DNA of 64,000 nt from Xenorhabdus bovienii SS-2004 (GCF_000027225.1 NC_013892.1:3410001-3474000); one strand, 5' to 3'; numbered from the stretch's first letter, positions 1 to 9,210 are shown. Notes: a model not told the origin generated them from the letters alone. Program-made: numbers and translations.

Positions 1-906
1 GCTCAGGCTTTGCGGATCCATGAAAGTACGGTGAGCCGCCATCTGAAAGATTACTTCTCTGAGGAAAAACTCGCCCCTGAAAATGGGGGCTCTGAAAGCC
101 GTTTGTCTGCCGAACAAACAACAGAATTAGTTGAGTATCTGATGGCAAATTTGATGCACACTACCGCACAAATTGTGGCCTATGTTCGGGCACGATGGCA
201 GGTGACTTTCACTGTCGCAGGAATGACGAAATGGCTTCACCGTCAAGGTTTCAGCTACAAGAAGCCAATGGGTGCTCCGCATAAATTTGATGCGGATAAA
301 CAGCAACAGTTTATTGAAACCTACAACGCGCTGAAAGAAGAATGTGGCCAGAATGCGCCTATTTTATTTATTGATGCGGTTCACCCGACCCTGTCCACAA
401 AATTAAGTTATGGCTGGATGAAGAGCGGGCGGAAGCACGTCAAAGTGGTTGAAACCACAGGCAGTCGTACTCGACTCAACATCATGGGTGCCCTTAATTT
501 ACAACGGATTGAAGAGACTATTGTTCGTGAATATCCGACGATTAACGCGAAAAATGTCGTCCTTTTTTTCGGCTCAATCCGGGAAACCTATCCACTTTCG
601 CAAAAAATCCACATTATTCTGGATGGTGCGGGTTATCACCGTTCCGGAGTCGTCCAATTTTTTGCCGAGGTTTTGAATATTGAGTTGCACTACCTGCCGC
701 CTTACAGCCCTAATCTCAACCCGATTGAGCGATTATGGAAGTATGTGAATGAGCAGGTACGAAACAATGTCTATTTTCCGGATACCAAAACATTCCGTGA
801 AACGCTGCGCCACTTTTTTCATGTCACATTGCCAGAAAAAGCGAAAGAACTCACCACTCGGTTGACTGATAACTTCCAGATTTTAAAACCCGCATCTTCA
901 AGTTAA
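1..906 (+). CDS. IS630-family transposase (5' end outside window)
   Basis: DDE transposase of the IS630/Tc1-mariner superfamily, which moves its element by cut-and-paste into TA dinucleotides. The frame is open to base 1 (reads AQALRIHEST), so the true start lies upstream of the window and the TTG at position 10 is internal. Visible parts are an N-terminal HTH (HESTVSRHL), a winged-helix part (WLHRQGFSYKKP) and the three acidic residues in FIDAVHP, ILDGAGYH and NLNPIERLWK. The last is the typical IS630 C-terminal signature. The gene ends a few bases before the truncated deformylase gene. No frameshift is visible, so the enzyme may be active. Confidence 0.9.
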   Translation, partial: AQALRIHESTVSRHLKDYFSEEKLAPENGGSESRLSAEQTTELVEYLMANLMHTTAQIVAYVRARWQVTFTVAGMTKWLHRQGFSYKKPMGAPHKFDADKQQQFIETYNALKEECGQNAPILFIDAVHPTLSTKLSYGWMKSGRKHVKVVETTGSRTRLNIMGALNLQRIEETIVREYPTINAKNVVLFFGSIRETYPLSQKIHIILDGAGYHRSGVVQFFAEVLNIELHYLPPYSPNLNPIERLWKYVNEQVRNNVYFPDTKTFRETLRHFFHVTLPEKAKELTTRLTDNFQILKPASSS

Positions 907-913
907 TTGCGTA
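1..913 (+). mobile_element. IS630-family insertion, right part
   Basis: The element runs from beyond the left edge to a TA at about 912-915. There the sequence changes from IS to the interior of a peptide deformylase gene, right after the codons for EGCLS. The probable terminal repeat is about 886-911. The left end is not in the window, so the partner repeat and the TA duplication cannot be confirmed here. Confidence 0.75.
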
Positions 914-1193
914 TAGACAGACATCCTTCTTGATTCACGACCCGACGCTCTTTTTCAACAATCTTGGGATTGACTAACACCATTGGCTGATCCCGATTAG
1001 GTGAGATATCAATGATCAGAACGGCTTCTTTTCGGCCAACCTGCGGTGCAGCCAAGCCAATGCCATTATCTGTGTCATACATTGTATCCAACATGTCATC
1101 AATCAGTGTTTGTATTTCATCAACATGCGTGACATCAATACATTTTTGTCTCAATCTTTCATCAGGGATCGTGAGTATATTTAAAATTGCCAT
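912..1193 (-). pseudogene. Peptide deformylase paralogue (def2), truncated by IS630
   Basis: The N-terminal half of a peptide deformylase, the Fe2+/Zn2+ hydrolase that removes the formyl group from nascent proteins. It contains GIGLAAPQVG (motif I) and EGCLS (motif II, with the metal-binding Cys). The reading frame then runs into the IS630 end and stops three residues later. The HExxH metal-binding helix (motif III) and the C-terminal helix are missing, so about 95 of roughly 170 residues remain and the product cannot be catalytic. An AGAGGATG ribosome site precedes the ATG at 1193. It is probably a second def copy, since def is essential and is normally next to fmt. The rest of the gene may lie on the far side of the IS. 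Confidence 0.88.
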
Positions 1194-1335
1194 AACACAT
1201 CATCCTCTTTTCACTGGGTATCTGACGTCAGTTTTTTTGCCTTATTCAGCAGGAATAATACCTTATCCTCAAGTGGATATTTAGGGATAATTTACAGCAG
1301 AAGGCAATAAGACAATCGCTAAAAAAGAGCAGCAC

Positions 1336-1375
1336 AGAATGCCAACCGAAGGATAACGGCTGGCATTCTGTTTTT
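1336..1375. terminator. Hairpin after the cystathionine operon
   Basis: AGAATGCCA (1336-1344) pairs perfectly with TGGCATTCT (1361-1369), with extra inner pairing. TTTTT follows on the plus side, and a T-rich run (complement of 1321-1326) follows on the minus side. It probably ends the minus-strand operon. Confidence 0.6.
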
Positions 1376-1391
1376 CATTATCTTATTTTTG

Positions 1392-2552
1392 TTACAGACT
1401 GGCTTTTTCTAGCGCCTGAGCAAAATCGGCAATCAAATCTTCTGAATTTTCAATACCGACTGAAATACGGATCAATTGGGGTGTAATACCTGATGCCAGA
1501 CGTTTTTCCAGTGGAATCGAAGCATGGGTCATCGTAAATGGCTGGCCAATCAAACTTTCTACTCCGCCAAGACTTTCTGCCAGCGTAAATAATTTCAGTT
1601 CCTTAATCACTCGGCGTATATAGTCATCATCGCCTTTCAATACCACGGAAATCATGCCACCAAAACCCTGCATCTGACGTTTTGCTAATTCATGCTGAGG
1701 ATGGGAAGCCAGACCCGGATAAAATACTTTCTCTATTTGAGGTTGCTGCTCCAGCCAATGTGCAATCTTCTCTGCATTATCGATATGGCGCTCCATACGC
1801 AGTGCCAACGTCCGTATACCACGCAGGACAAGAAAACTGCTGAAAGGATCGAGAATGCCACCAATGGAGTTTTGCAGGAAAGCAACCTGTTCCGCCAGTT
1901 CAGCATTGCTTCCCACCACGGCAAGACCCGCGACAACATCAGAATGACCATTCAGATATTTGGTTGCTGAGTGAACAACAATGTCAAAACCTAAATCAAG
2001 AGGGCGCTGGATATAGGGAGATGCAAAAGTATTGTCCGCTACGCTGATAATCTTATGACGCTGGGCGATCTGAGCAATGGCAGCCAGATCAGCCAGTTTC
2101 AGCAGTGGATTGGTTGGTGTCTCCACCCAAATCATTTTTGTATCAGGCTCAATGGCGGCTTCCAGTGCAGCAGTATTCCCCGCTTCAACATACGTAACAC
2201 GCAGGCCAGCCGTCCGGCGACGGACTTTTTCCAATAACCGGTAAGTCCCGCCATACAGATCATCTACGGCAATAATGTGACTGTCTTTATCCAGTAGCTC
2301 TAAAATAGTAGAGCTGGCGGCCAGCCCTGAACCAAAAGCATAGCCACGCGTACCGTTTTCCAATTCAGCAATAGCACTCTCCAGGGCATCGCGGGTTGGG
2401 TTACCACTGCGAGAGTACTCATAGCCTGTATGCTGGCCGGGAGCAGGTTGTGCATAAGTGGAAGTGGCATAAATTGCGGGCATGACAGCGCCGGTATGAT
2501 CGGGGACATAGCCTGCATGAACGCTTTTTGTATCAAACTTAGTTGTAGTCAT
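1392..2552 (-). CDS. Cystathionine gamma-lyase/gamma-synthase family PLP enzyme
   Basis: Cys/Met-metabolism PLP enzyme of 386 aa, the normal length for the family. The PLP lysine is Lys198 in SATKYLNGHSD. Asp173 in VADNTF holds the pyridine nitrogen, and YEYSRSGNPTR near residue 45 binds phosphate. Family members either form cystathionine from O-acylhomoserine and cysteine (MetB) or split it to cysteine (CGL), and sequence alone does not settle which. The neighbour 18 bp upstream encodes cystathionine beta-synthase, so the pair most likely runs reverse transsulfuration (homocysteine to cystathionine to cysteine), making gamma-lyase the better call. Cytoplasmic. Confidence 0.85.
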   Translation of the reverse strand: MTTTKFDTKSVHAGYVPDHTGAVMPAIYATSTYAQPAPGQHTGYEYSRSGNPTRDALESAIAELENGTRGYAFGSGLAASSTILELLDKDSHIIAVDDLYGGTYRLLEKVRRRTAGLRVTYVEAGNTAALEAAIEPDTKMIWVETPTNPLLKLADLAAIAQIAQRHKIISVADNTFASPYIQRPLDLGFDIVVHSATKYLNGHSDVVAGLAVVGSNAELAEQVAFLQNSIGGILDPFSSFLVLRGIRTLALRMERHIDNAEKIAHWLEQQPQIEKVFYPGLASHPQHELAKRQMQGFGGMISVVLKGDDDYIRRVIKELKLFTLAESLGGVESLIGQPFTMTHASIPLEKRLASGITPQLIRISVGIENSEDLIADFAQALEKASL

Positions 2553-2570
2553 TAAATTATTCCTGAGAAA

Positions 2571-3941
2571 TCAATTGAGTTGTTGGCGCCATGCATTCAG
2601 CACGTCAGTACGGGTAACGAGACCCAGAAAACGATTGTTATCATCCACAATCAAAGCCACATGACCCGCATCAAAAGTTGCAGTCAACTGCTCCAGTGGA
2701 GCCTTTTTATTGAGGGTATTAACTTGACCCGTCATTGCCTTGCTGACTGGCAAAGAAAAATTATTAGAATCTGAGTGAATGGCATGCATTAAATCCCATT
2801 CATCAATGATGCCCACAACCTGTTCATTTTCGAGCACAGGCAACTGTGAAATGTCATACAGGCGCATTCGGCCATGAGCGATTTGCAAAGTATCCTGCGG
2901 CGAAACTGAAACTGTTGCACCCTCCCGATAACGATAGGTAATGTAATCACTCAAATCATTCTCTTGTGGCTGTGAACGTAACCCTTGCTCCAATAACCAG
3001 TAATCATTAAACATCTTAGACAGATATTTGTTACCACTGTCACAGGCTAACGTCACCACCCGTTTTGGCGTCTTCTGGGCGCGGCAATAACGTAGAGCGG
3101 CGGCCAGTAAAGTTCCCGAAGATGAACCCGCCAGAATGCCCTCTTGCAGGAGCAAATCTCTGGCGCTGGAAAAGGCTTCTGCATCAGTAATCCGATAGGC
3201 ATTCTGAACTTGAGAAAAATCCCCGAGCGGCGGGATAAAGTCTTCACCAATACCTTCCACAAACCAACTTCCGGCTTCATCGTAACGGCCGTACTCAACA
3301 TAATCTGCCAGAATTGACCCTTTCGGATCAGCGAGAACAAATTCTGTATCGGGAGAGACTTCTCTGAAGTATTGACTCAAACCGCCAAGCGTACCGCCAG
3401 AACCTACACCAACCACCACAGCATCCACGTTATGCTCCATCTGTTGCCAGATTTCGGGGCCTGTCGTCGTGGCATGAGCCAGTGAATTAGAGGAATTGTT
3501 GAACTGATCGATATAATAGGCACCACTGATTTCCTTCGACAAACGCAGCGCGTAGTCCTGATAATACTCAGGATGCCCTTTGCCAACATCAGAACGGGTC
3601 AGACGTACATCCGTTCCCAATGCCCGCAAGTGATAAATTTTTTCCCGGCTCATCTTATCAGGCACAACCAGAATCAGTTTATAGCCTTTCATGGCAGCGA
3701 CCAGCGCCAGCCCGATACCGGTATTACCGGCCGTCGCTTCAATGATGGTTCCACCTGGCTGCAACAATCCCTGTTTTTCAGCCTTTTCAATCATTGAAAG
3801 AGCCACTCGGTCTTTAATAGAGCCCCCCGGATTTTGGTTCTCCAACTTGATAAACAACTGGCATGGGCCAGTATCCAGATGGGTCAGCTCCAGTAGCGGA
3901 GTATTGCCAATCAGTTCAAGAACCGAACGTGGTACAGCCAT
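2571..3941 (-). CDS. cbs: Cystathionine beta-synthase with C-terminal CBS pair
   Basis: A 456-aa fold-type II PLP enzyme. Residues 1-320 are a CysK/CBS catalytic domain: IGNTPL near the start, PLP Lys43 in GGSIKDR, the substrate loop EATAGNTG and the phosphate loop GVGSGGTLGG. Residues about 335-455 form two CBS motifs (Bateman module), which separates this from plain cysteine synthase and suggests regulation by an adenosyl ligand. The expected reaction is serine plus homocysteine to cystathionine. It is the first gene of a two-gene operon with the gamma-lyase-type gene. It has no N-terminal haem domain, as expected in bacteria. I saw no clear MetJ box upstream. Confidence 0.88.
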   Translation of the reverse strand: MAVPRSVLELIGNTPLLELTHLDTGPCQLFIKLENQNPGGSIKDRVALSMIEKAEKQGLLQPGGTIIEATAGNTGIGLALVAAMKGYKLILVVPDKMSREKIYHLRALGTDVRLTRSDVGKGHPEYYQDYALRLSKEISGAYYIDQFNNSSNSLAHATTTGPEIWQQMEHNVDAVVVGVGSGGTLGGLSQYFREVSPDTEFVLADPKGSILADYVEYGRYDEAGSWFVEGIGEDFIPPLGDFSQVQNAYRITDAEAFSSARDLLLQEGILAGSSSGTLLAAALRYCRAQKTPKRVVTLACDSGNKYLSKMFNDYWLLEQGLRSQPQENDLSDYITYRYREGATVSVSPQDTLQIAHGRMRLYDISQLPVLENEQVVGIIDEWDLMHAIHSDSNNFSLPVSKAMTGQVNTLNKKAPLEQLTATFDAGHVALIVDDNNRFLGLVTRTDVLNAWRQQLN

Positions 3942-4253
3942 ATTAGCCTCTTGATAATCATTGATATTTGCAAATTAAAACTTTCAGATTGGTAAAGAAT
4001 AACGCCGCATGACAATGGATTTAAAAGAACAAATAAAAACTATATATAACAAAATGTGATTAATTCTATATTAATAGATAGATCGTTATTTTTACTAAAT
4101 ACTCGGCCAACCCGATAAAAAGGGTATCTCTTTAACATCAATAGATCATCAATAGCGCTCTGAAACTCCACACTACACGCCCAAATTCTCCACAATTTCT
4201 TCAAGATGAAATATCATATTTCTACTTTTTCTATAATATAGAGGAGATATGTT
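3942..4253. other. Intergenic, divergent promoters
   Basis: A 312-bp AT-rich spacer between cbs (minus) and the lipase gene (plus). A GAGGAGAT ribosome site sits 8 bp before the lipase ATG. TATAAT occurs at 4232-4237 but would leave an unusually short leader. No ORF or strong repeat is visible. Confidence 0.5.
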
Positions 4254-5165
4254 ATGTATACGCATACTGAAGCAGCAAAACTGGCATCATTAATCATGTA
4301 TGCATATGATATGAATGAAAAATATTACAATAATCCCACTCCCCCTGCTGATCCACGTATCAAAGAGGATGGATGGAATCTTATCGCTTATATTTCTGGA
4401 GATGACACTTCTTTCTCAGTAGAAAAAAAAATGTTGTTCACATTGCCGCAGAGTATCTGTTACGGATATATTGCAGAGAAGAAGAATGCCCCGGGAGAGT
4501 ACGTCATTATATTCCGAGGAACGGATGACACAAACCTTCTGGAGGATCTCCATAATATCATTGCCATTTTTACATCGCCTTGGTCTAGTGCTCCAGAACG
4601 GAAAGTAAGCCGCGGTTTTTATAGCGTTTACGACTCACTGAAACTCATTGCGTTTAATTCTGAATGTGATTATAGCCAACTCAAACTGGCCAATGCGATT
4701 ACTCAAATCATAGGTATAAACGGCCAATTCACAATACTTGCTCATAGTCTTGGAGCCGCCATCGCTTCTTATTTGATGTGTGATATCGCTTTTTTAGCCC
4801 CCAATCATTCTGCCTGTTTGTTTGCTTGTCCGAGACCCGGAAATAATGAATTTGTTGAATATGTTGATAATAATTTTAGCCACTATGAAGTATTCAACTA
4901 TGCAAAAGATATCGTTCCCAATTTACCGCCTGATTTGCCGGTACTTAATATTTCTCAGCAATGGGACTACGAATACAAATCACTACCTAATATCACCCTC
5001 CTTAACCCTCCGGAAGCGCTGAACATAGCCGACAGCATAGGTTGCAACCACTATTTAACCAGCTATATTGCTATATTGGATCCGGATGAATTCACCAGAG
5101 TTACAACAGATAATGATGCAGTACAGGGAGAAGTCAATAGTCATTGCGTACATACGAATAAATAA
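4254..5165 (+). CDS. Class 3 lipase family protein
   Basis: Alpha/beta hydrolase of the fungal-type lipase 3 family, 303 aa. The strand before the oxyanion hole reads VIIFRGTDD (about 84-92). The nucleophile elbow is A-H-S-L-G with Ser165. Asp219 in YAKDIVPNLP and His266 in GCNHYL complete a plausible Ser-Asp-His triad. There is no signal peptide and no membrane segment, so export, if any, must use another route. It is likely an acylglycerol or phospholipid hydrolase, but the substrate is not deducible. An out-of-frame ATG at 4249 was discarded because the ATG at 4254 is correctly spaced from GAGGAG. A secreted small protein follows 100 bp downstream on the same strand. Confidence 0.82.
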   Translation: MYTHTEAAKLASLIMYAYDMNEKYYNNPTPPADPRIKEDGWNLIAYISGDDTSFSVEKKMLFTLPQSICYGYIAEKKNAPGEYVIIFRGTDDTNLLEDLHNIIAIFTSPWSSAPERKVSRGFYSVYDSLKLIAFNSECDYSQLKLANAITQIIGINGQFTILAHSLGAAIASYLMCDIAFLAPNHSACLFACPRPGNNEFVEYVDNNFSHYEVFNYAKDIVPNLPPDLPVLNISQQWDYEYKSLPNITLLNPPEALNIADSIGCNHYLTSYIAILDPDEFTRVTTDNDAVQGEVNSHCVHTNK

Positions 5166-5265
5166 CCAGATAAACAAATTGATATCATTGAGGTTAACTT
5201 GATTTTTTCTCTAACCACTGCAATACCTATTTCATGTTAGGAATTCACTCAATAGGAGAATAAAA

Positions 5266-5724
5266 ATGAAATGGCGTAGTTACACATACGGAGCGATGTT
5301 ACTGGCGGGTAGCCTGTTTAGCTCTGCCTTATGGGCGAAAGGCGAAGCGCACCTGTTATTCCACATGGGGTTGGGAGCCAATGGCAAATTCTTTGTAGGG
5401 GGCACGCTAGAAAATAAAGGCAATAAACCTGTAGCAGGCGGCTATCTGGCGGTTTTACCTCTGAATACCAAATGTGAACCTCAGGCTCCGGCAGTACAAT
5501 CATTTGAATCACTGGCGCCGGGAGAGAAAAAAGAATTCCGTATCCCCGTAAATACCCAACTAAGTGGCTATCGCCTGATTGGTTTTGGTGCTTATGATGA
5601 TATGGGTTTTACCCTCCCTACTGTGGATGAAACAGCAAAAGTGATTAAAGACCGAGAGTCCAATGAACGTAAAGCCTGTCAGTTAGCCCGTAAATCTGAA
5701 AAAACTGCGGTCAAAAAACAATAA
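5266..5724 (+). CDS. Small secreted protein of unknown function
   Basis: A 152-aa protein with a clear Sec signal peptide: basic start MKWR, hydrophobic core, probable cleavage after SSALWA (residue 24). The mature part begins KGEAHLLFHMG, holds two cysteines (NTKCEP and RKACQL) that could form one disulphide in the periplasm, and ends in a lysine-rich tail (KSEKTAVKKQ). I do not recognise the family. The LENKGNKPVAGGY...APGEKKEFRIPV stretch resembles a beta-sandwich domain of the kind that ends in an NPG-like turn, but that is only an impression. AGGAG precedes the ATG. A terminator follows about 90 bp downstream. The lipase gene upstream may be a partner. Confidence 0.75.
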   Translation: MKWRSYTYGAMLLAGSLFSSALWAKGEAHLLFHMGLGANGKFFVGGTLENKGNKPVAGGYLAVLPLNTKCEPQAPAVQSFESLAPGEKKEFRIPVNTQLSGYRLIGFGAYDDMGFTLPTVDETAKVIKDRESNERKACQLARKSEKTAVKKQ

Positions 5725-5811
5725 TATTACGTTTTATTTAATGAGTTGCTCTTTAGAAACTATCGATTAATTATCAGTCTTATTAAAGACTCCATGCTCA
5801 GTTATTATTTT

Positions 5812-5848
5812 AAAGGATGGTTTATGATTTAAATAAGCCATCCTTTTT
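5812..5848 (+). terminator. Rho-independent terminator
   Basis: AAAGGATGG (5812-5820) pairs with CCATCCTTT (5838-5846), and extra A-T pairs extend the stem inward. The run of T follows at once. It ends transcription of the secreted-protein gene. Confidence 0.85.
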
Positions 5849-6091
5849 GTAAACCTTAATACTCATCTTCAATATTTATACACAAATAAATATCCAAAAA
5901 AACGAGGATATAATAGCTTAATGATTTTCCGTGTTTATCCGTAATAACGCAAAACCATCCCAACCTTTTTCACCGACTGTCTGTAAAGCCGTTACTGTGA
6001 TTTCAAGACAGTTAAGCATACTTATTGTGATGAATGACAATAGTTGGTAAAGAAATGGGTAATAATGCATAAATTCACAGTATCTGTTTAA

Positions 6092-6143
6092 CCCCCTCCC
6101 CTACCTTCACGCTGACGTGACTCAGGGGAGGGATTCCCTTTTT
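6092..6143. terminator. Long GC-rich hairpin between convergent genes
   Basis: CCCTCCCCT (6094-6102) pairs with AGGGGAGGG (6124-6132), and an inner TCACG/CGTGA stem (about 6106-6120) adds stability. The T run (6139-6143) lies on the plus side, so it reads best as a plus-strand terminator. It could also stop galE transcripts arriving from the other side. The 5725-6147 spacer otherwise shows no gene. Confidence 0.55.
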
Positions 6144-6147
6144 AACC

Positions 6148-7164
6148 CTATTGGGTATAACCATTAGGGTTTTGAGATTGCCAGCGCCATGCATCAGCCG
6201 TCATTTCAACCAGAGTGCGGCTGGCTTTCCAGCCCAGCTCACGTTCTGCTTTTTCTGGACTTGACCAACATTCGGCGATATCACCCGGACGACGCGGACA
6301 GATTTCATAAGGAACGGGTTTGCCACAAGCGTGGCTAAATGCCGTAACCATTTCCAATACGCTAGTCCCTTTTCCGGTTCCTAGATTGTAGATGTGCAGA
6401 CCTGATTTCTTGCCAACGGCATTCAGTGCCGCAATATGTCCATCAGCCAAATCCATAACATGGATATAATCGCGAACGCCTGTACCGTCATGCGTTGAGT
6501 AATCACTGCCATAAACGGACAGCTTTTCTCTGCGGCCTACGGCCACTTGAGCGATGTATGGCAGCAAATTATTGGGAATGCCCTGCGGATCTTCGCCCAT
6601 AGTACCAGAAGGATGTGCACCAACCGGATTAAAGTAACGTAATAACACTACCGACCAATCACTTTCGGCGTGATGAAGATCAGACAGACAGCGCTCAACC
6701 ATATACTTGCTGGTGCCATAAGGATTAGTGGTATTGCCCACGGCGGATTGCTCTGTAATTGGAACGATCTCCGGATCGCCATACACCGTTGCAGATGAAC
6801 TGAAAATAATGCTTTTTACGCCCGCTTTATGCATGCTGCGCATCAGCACCAGCGTACCATTGACATTGTTATCATAGTATTCAATAGGTTTAGCGACAGA
6901 TTCCCCAACCGCCTTCAAACCTGCAAAATGAATCACCGACTGAATTTGATGGCGGGAAAAAATAGTATCGAGGAATGATTCATCACGAATATCCCCTTCA
7001 TAAAACAGGGGCATCACACCCGTCAATGCCGCAATGCGCGCCAATACTTCGCGATTGGCATTGCACAGGTTATCGATAATGATCGGCGTCATTCCCGCTT
7101 CCATCATCTGAACACAAGTATGACTGCCGATATATCCCATTCCACCTGTCACTAATATTTCCAC
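6148..7164 (-). CDS. galE: UDP-glucose 4-epimerase
   Basis: Extended short-chain dehydrogenase, 338 aa like E. coli GalE. It has the N-terminal NAD-binding motif GGMGYIG (7-13), SSSATVYG for the catalytic Ser, and the Y-x3-K pair in NPYGTSKYMVE. It interconverts UDP-glucose and UDP-galactose for the Leloir pathway and for LPS and exopolysaccharide precursors. No galT or galK lies beside it, so its role here is probably envelope sugar supply rather than galactose catabolism. It is a single-gene unit on the minus strand, divergent from the phosphopantetheinyl transferase gene. Confidence 0.96.
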   Translation of the reverse strand: MEILVTGGMGYIGSHTCVQMMEAGMTPIIIDNLCNANREVLARIAALTGVMPLFYEGDIRDESFLDTIFSRHQIQSVIHFAGLKAVGESVAKPIEYYDNNVNGTLVLMRSMHKAGVKSIIFSSSATVYGDPEIVPITEQSAVGNTTNPYGTSKYMVERCLSDLHHAESDWSVVLLRYFNPVGAHPSGTMGEDPQGIPNNLLPYIAQVAVGRREKLSVYGSDYSTHDGTGVRDYIHVMDLADGHIAALNAVGKKSGLHIYNLGTGKGTSVLEMVTAFSHACGKPVPYEICPRRPGDIAECWSSPEKAERELGWKASRTLVEMTADAWRWQSQNPNGYTQ

Positions 7165-7376
7165 ATTAACCTCTTTCTCAATTTGATTGACTCATGCAAA
7201 GATTCGATAAACACGATATCACATTCTTCCGCGTGCCAGTTTTTGTTAGTGTCACTGTTTCACACAATAAAAATGATAACAAGAAAGAGTATAAAAAGAG
7301 TCAGTAAGTTAGTGAACAAGCGCTAAAGTGTGGCAAAATTAATAGATAATAACTCACCCATAATATTCTATTGATC

Positions 7377-8117
7377 ATGAAAGAAATTACTTTTACCCCA
7401 GTTAAAACCACTGCCATCGATGATCCCTTCTTCACCGTCATCCAAAGAGGCAACTTACCCAAATACCCTGATATTCAGGTAATGCAGACTTATTATAATC
7501 AGGCTTGCTATCAGGATATTTTATTTGATAAGTACGGTATTACCTATCCGGCAAGGCTACAGAACGCGGTAAACAAACGGAAAGCTGAATATCTGGCGGC
7601 TCGCTACTGCACTCAACAGATCTTAAATAGCATGGACTATCCTGAATTTCAGGTCATAAATGCGCCAGACCGCTCTCCTGTCTGGCCTGATAAGATTTGC
7701 GGCTCCCTGTCCCACTCCGCCAACTGCGCCATTGTTTTTGCCGCTTCCCGCGAGAAATATCAGATAATTGGGGTGGATATCGAACAAGAAATTAAGCAGG
7801 ATACTATCGATAGTGTTTCACGCACTGTCATTAATGAAACCGAAGCAGAATTGCTGAAAGAATGTACACTCTCTTTCGCTCAAGCATTTACTCTTACCTT
7901 TTCCATCAAAGAGAGCCTTTTCAAGGCACTTCACCCCCATGTAAAACGCTTTTTTGATTTTCATGCTGCTGAAATTACAGCCATTGATTGCCGTAATCAC
8001 ACCGTGAGCATCAAATTGCTGAAAACATTATCTGATGAATATCAGGCTGGCTCGCAATTTCATGGGAGTTTTGTCCTGATGCCGCAACAACAGGTGCTGA
8101 CGTATTTGATTGGTTAA
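7377..8117 (+). CDS. ngrA: 4'-phosphopantetheinyl transferase, EntD/NgrA type
   Basis: EntD-like phosphopantetheinyl transferase of about 246 aa. It loads the CoA-derived arm onto carrier domains of non-ribosomal peptide and polyketide synthases. Family motifs are present: CGSLSHSANCAIV (substrate loop), GVDIE (Mg-binding Asp and Glu) and FSIKESLFKA (W/F-x-x-KES-x-x-K). In Photorhabdus and Xenorhabdus this enzyme is called NgrA and is needed for antibiotic and siderophore production; that name is inferred from family and genus. I chose the ATG at 7377 over the in-frame TTG at 7371. No clear ribosome site is visible. It stands alone, with no NRPS gene in the window. Confidence 0.85.
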   Translation: MKEITFTPVKTTAIDDPFFTVIQRGNLPKYPDIQVMQTYYNQACYQDILFDKYGITYPARLQNAVNKRKAEYLAARYCTQQILNSMDYPEFQVINAPDRSPVWPDKICGSLSHSANCAIVFAASREKYQIIGVDIEQEIKQDTIDSVSRTVINETEAELLKECTLSFAQAFTLTFSIKESLFKALHPHVKRFFDFHAAEITAIDCRNHTVSIKLLKTLSDEYQAGSQFHGSFVLMPQQQVLTYLIG

Positions 8118-8199
8118 GTGTTAGTGGATCACGTATTCATCTCGTTGTCCCTCCCTCACGTATAATGAAAGTAAATACATGAGGGAGCGAGGGATCGTT

Positions 8200-8510
8200 A
8201 TGGCATTAGTTGAAGTGAAGTGTCGATTTTATGACCAAAGCACGACAAAGGAAAAGCTGGGCATCAACGATATTATTGCCAGTCCTGTCGTAGAACCTTC
8301 CAGCTCGAATACACTTACCGGGCTTGCCATGAATAACGCCGGTATTCGTGATACGGCACGGGCACTTCATGTCAGTATTAACGCTGTTGTACGCACTCTA
8401 AAAAACTCGTGCCATGATGTGTATTCAGCGGCAACAGAAAACGGCAATGCTGGCTGTGGTACGCGTGGGAGCCTCGCTTGAAACGTGAAGAACCTGCGTA
8501 ACAGGCTAAA
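8200..8510 (+). pseudogene. IS1-type insA/insB remnant
   Basis: A decayed fragment related to the intact IS1-family element at 48.7 kb. The frame starts MALVEVKCRFYDQS, as InsA does (MAKVDVYCRYCHKS there), but the second zinc-ribbon half is lost. It resumes at LAMNNAGIRDTARALHVSINAVVRTLKNS, the InsA HTH. From about 8442 a different frame gives CWLWYAWEPRLKRE, matching the InsB segment RWLWYAWEPRLKR, so the middle is deleted. The catalytic part is missing. Inverted GAGGGA/TCCCTC motifs precede it (8150-8195). Confidence 0.75.
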
Positions 8511-8546
8511 ACGACTCAAGCGCAAGACGCTAATTTTAGATTAACA

Positions 8547-9122
8547 TTATCCATTTTTTAGCGGCGGCCGAAAAGCGGCGACTACCGTTTCATCAGTTTC
8601 CACATAAGGGCCATCCAGCAGTTGGATGCAATAAGGGACACTAGCAAAAATCCCTGACACCAACACCTTGCCACTGCCATCTTTCAGACCTCCCAACGTT
8701 TCCGCAATGGCTTTCGGTTGACCAGGCAGGTTGAGGATCAACGCTTGATGACGAATAACGCCCACTTGACGGGATAAAATCGCTGTTGGCACAAATTGAA
8801 GGCTGATCTGGCGCATTTGTTCACCAAATCCGGGCATTTCACGATCAGCAATCGCCAGTGTTGCATCTGGCGTCACATCACGGCTAGCTGGCCCGGTTCC
8901 TCCCGTTGTCAGTACCAAATGGCAGCCCCGTTCATCGACTAATTCACACAGGGTTTGTTCAATCAGGATTTGCTCATCAGGGATCAGCCGAGTTTCGACG
9001 CTAAAAGGCGTGGTAATCGCTTTTTCCAACCATGTTTCCAATGCAGGGAGGCCCTTGTCCTGATAGACACCGTTTGAAGCACGATCAGAAACAGACACGA
9101 GGCCAATGCGCAGTAGATTCAT
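8547..9122 (-). CDS. mog: Molybdopterin adenylyltransferase
   Basis: MogA/MoaB family protein, 191 aa. It adenylylates molybdopterin with MgATP before molybdenum insertion by MoeA. The MPT/AMP-binding loop is LTTGGTGPASRDVTPDA, and the N-terminus RIGLVSVSDRAS is typical of Mog. It lies next to talB as in E. coli but is separated from it by the talB terminator, so the two genes are independent units. Cytoplasmic trimer in known members. Confidence 0.95.
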   Translation of the reverse strand: MNLLRIGLVSVSDRASNGVYQDKGLPALETWLEKAITTPFSVETRLIPDEQILIEQTLCELVDERGCHLVLTTGGTGPASRDVTPDATLAIADREMPGFGEQMRQISLQFVPTAILSRQVGVIRHQALILNLPGQPKAIAETLGGLKDGSGKVLVSGIFASVPYCIQLLDGPYVETDETVVAAFRPPLKNG

Positions 9123-9178
9123 ACGAACCTCAATTAACAGAAAAAATAGAGAGAAAATATCGCTTATGGTGAAGCGAA

Positions 9179-9210
9179 AAAATAAAAGGCGACCTCATTA
9201 TGTCGCCTTT
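9179..9210 (-). terminator. talB terminator
   Basis: On the minus strand AAAGGCGAC pairs with GTCGCCTTT (plus positions 9202-9210 and 9185-9193), followed by a T-rich run (9184 and below). It lies just after the talB stop. Confidence 0.85.
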
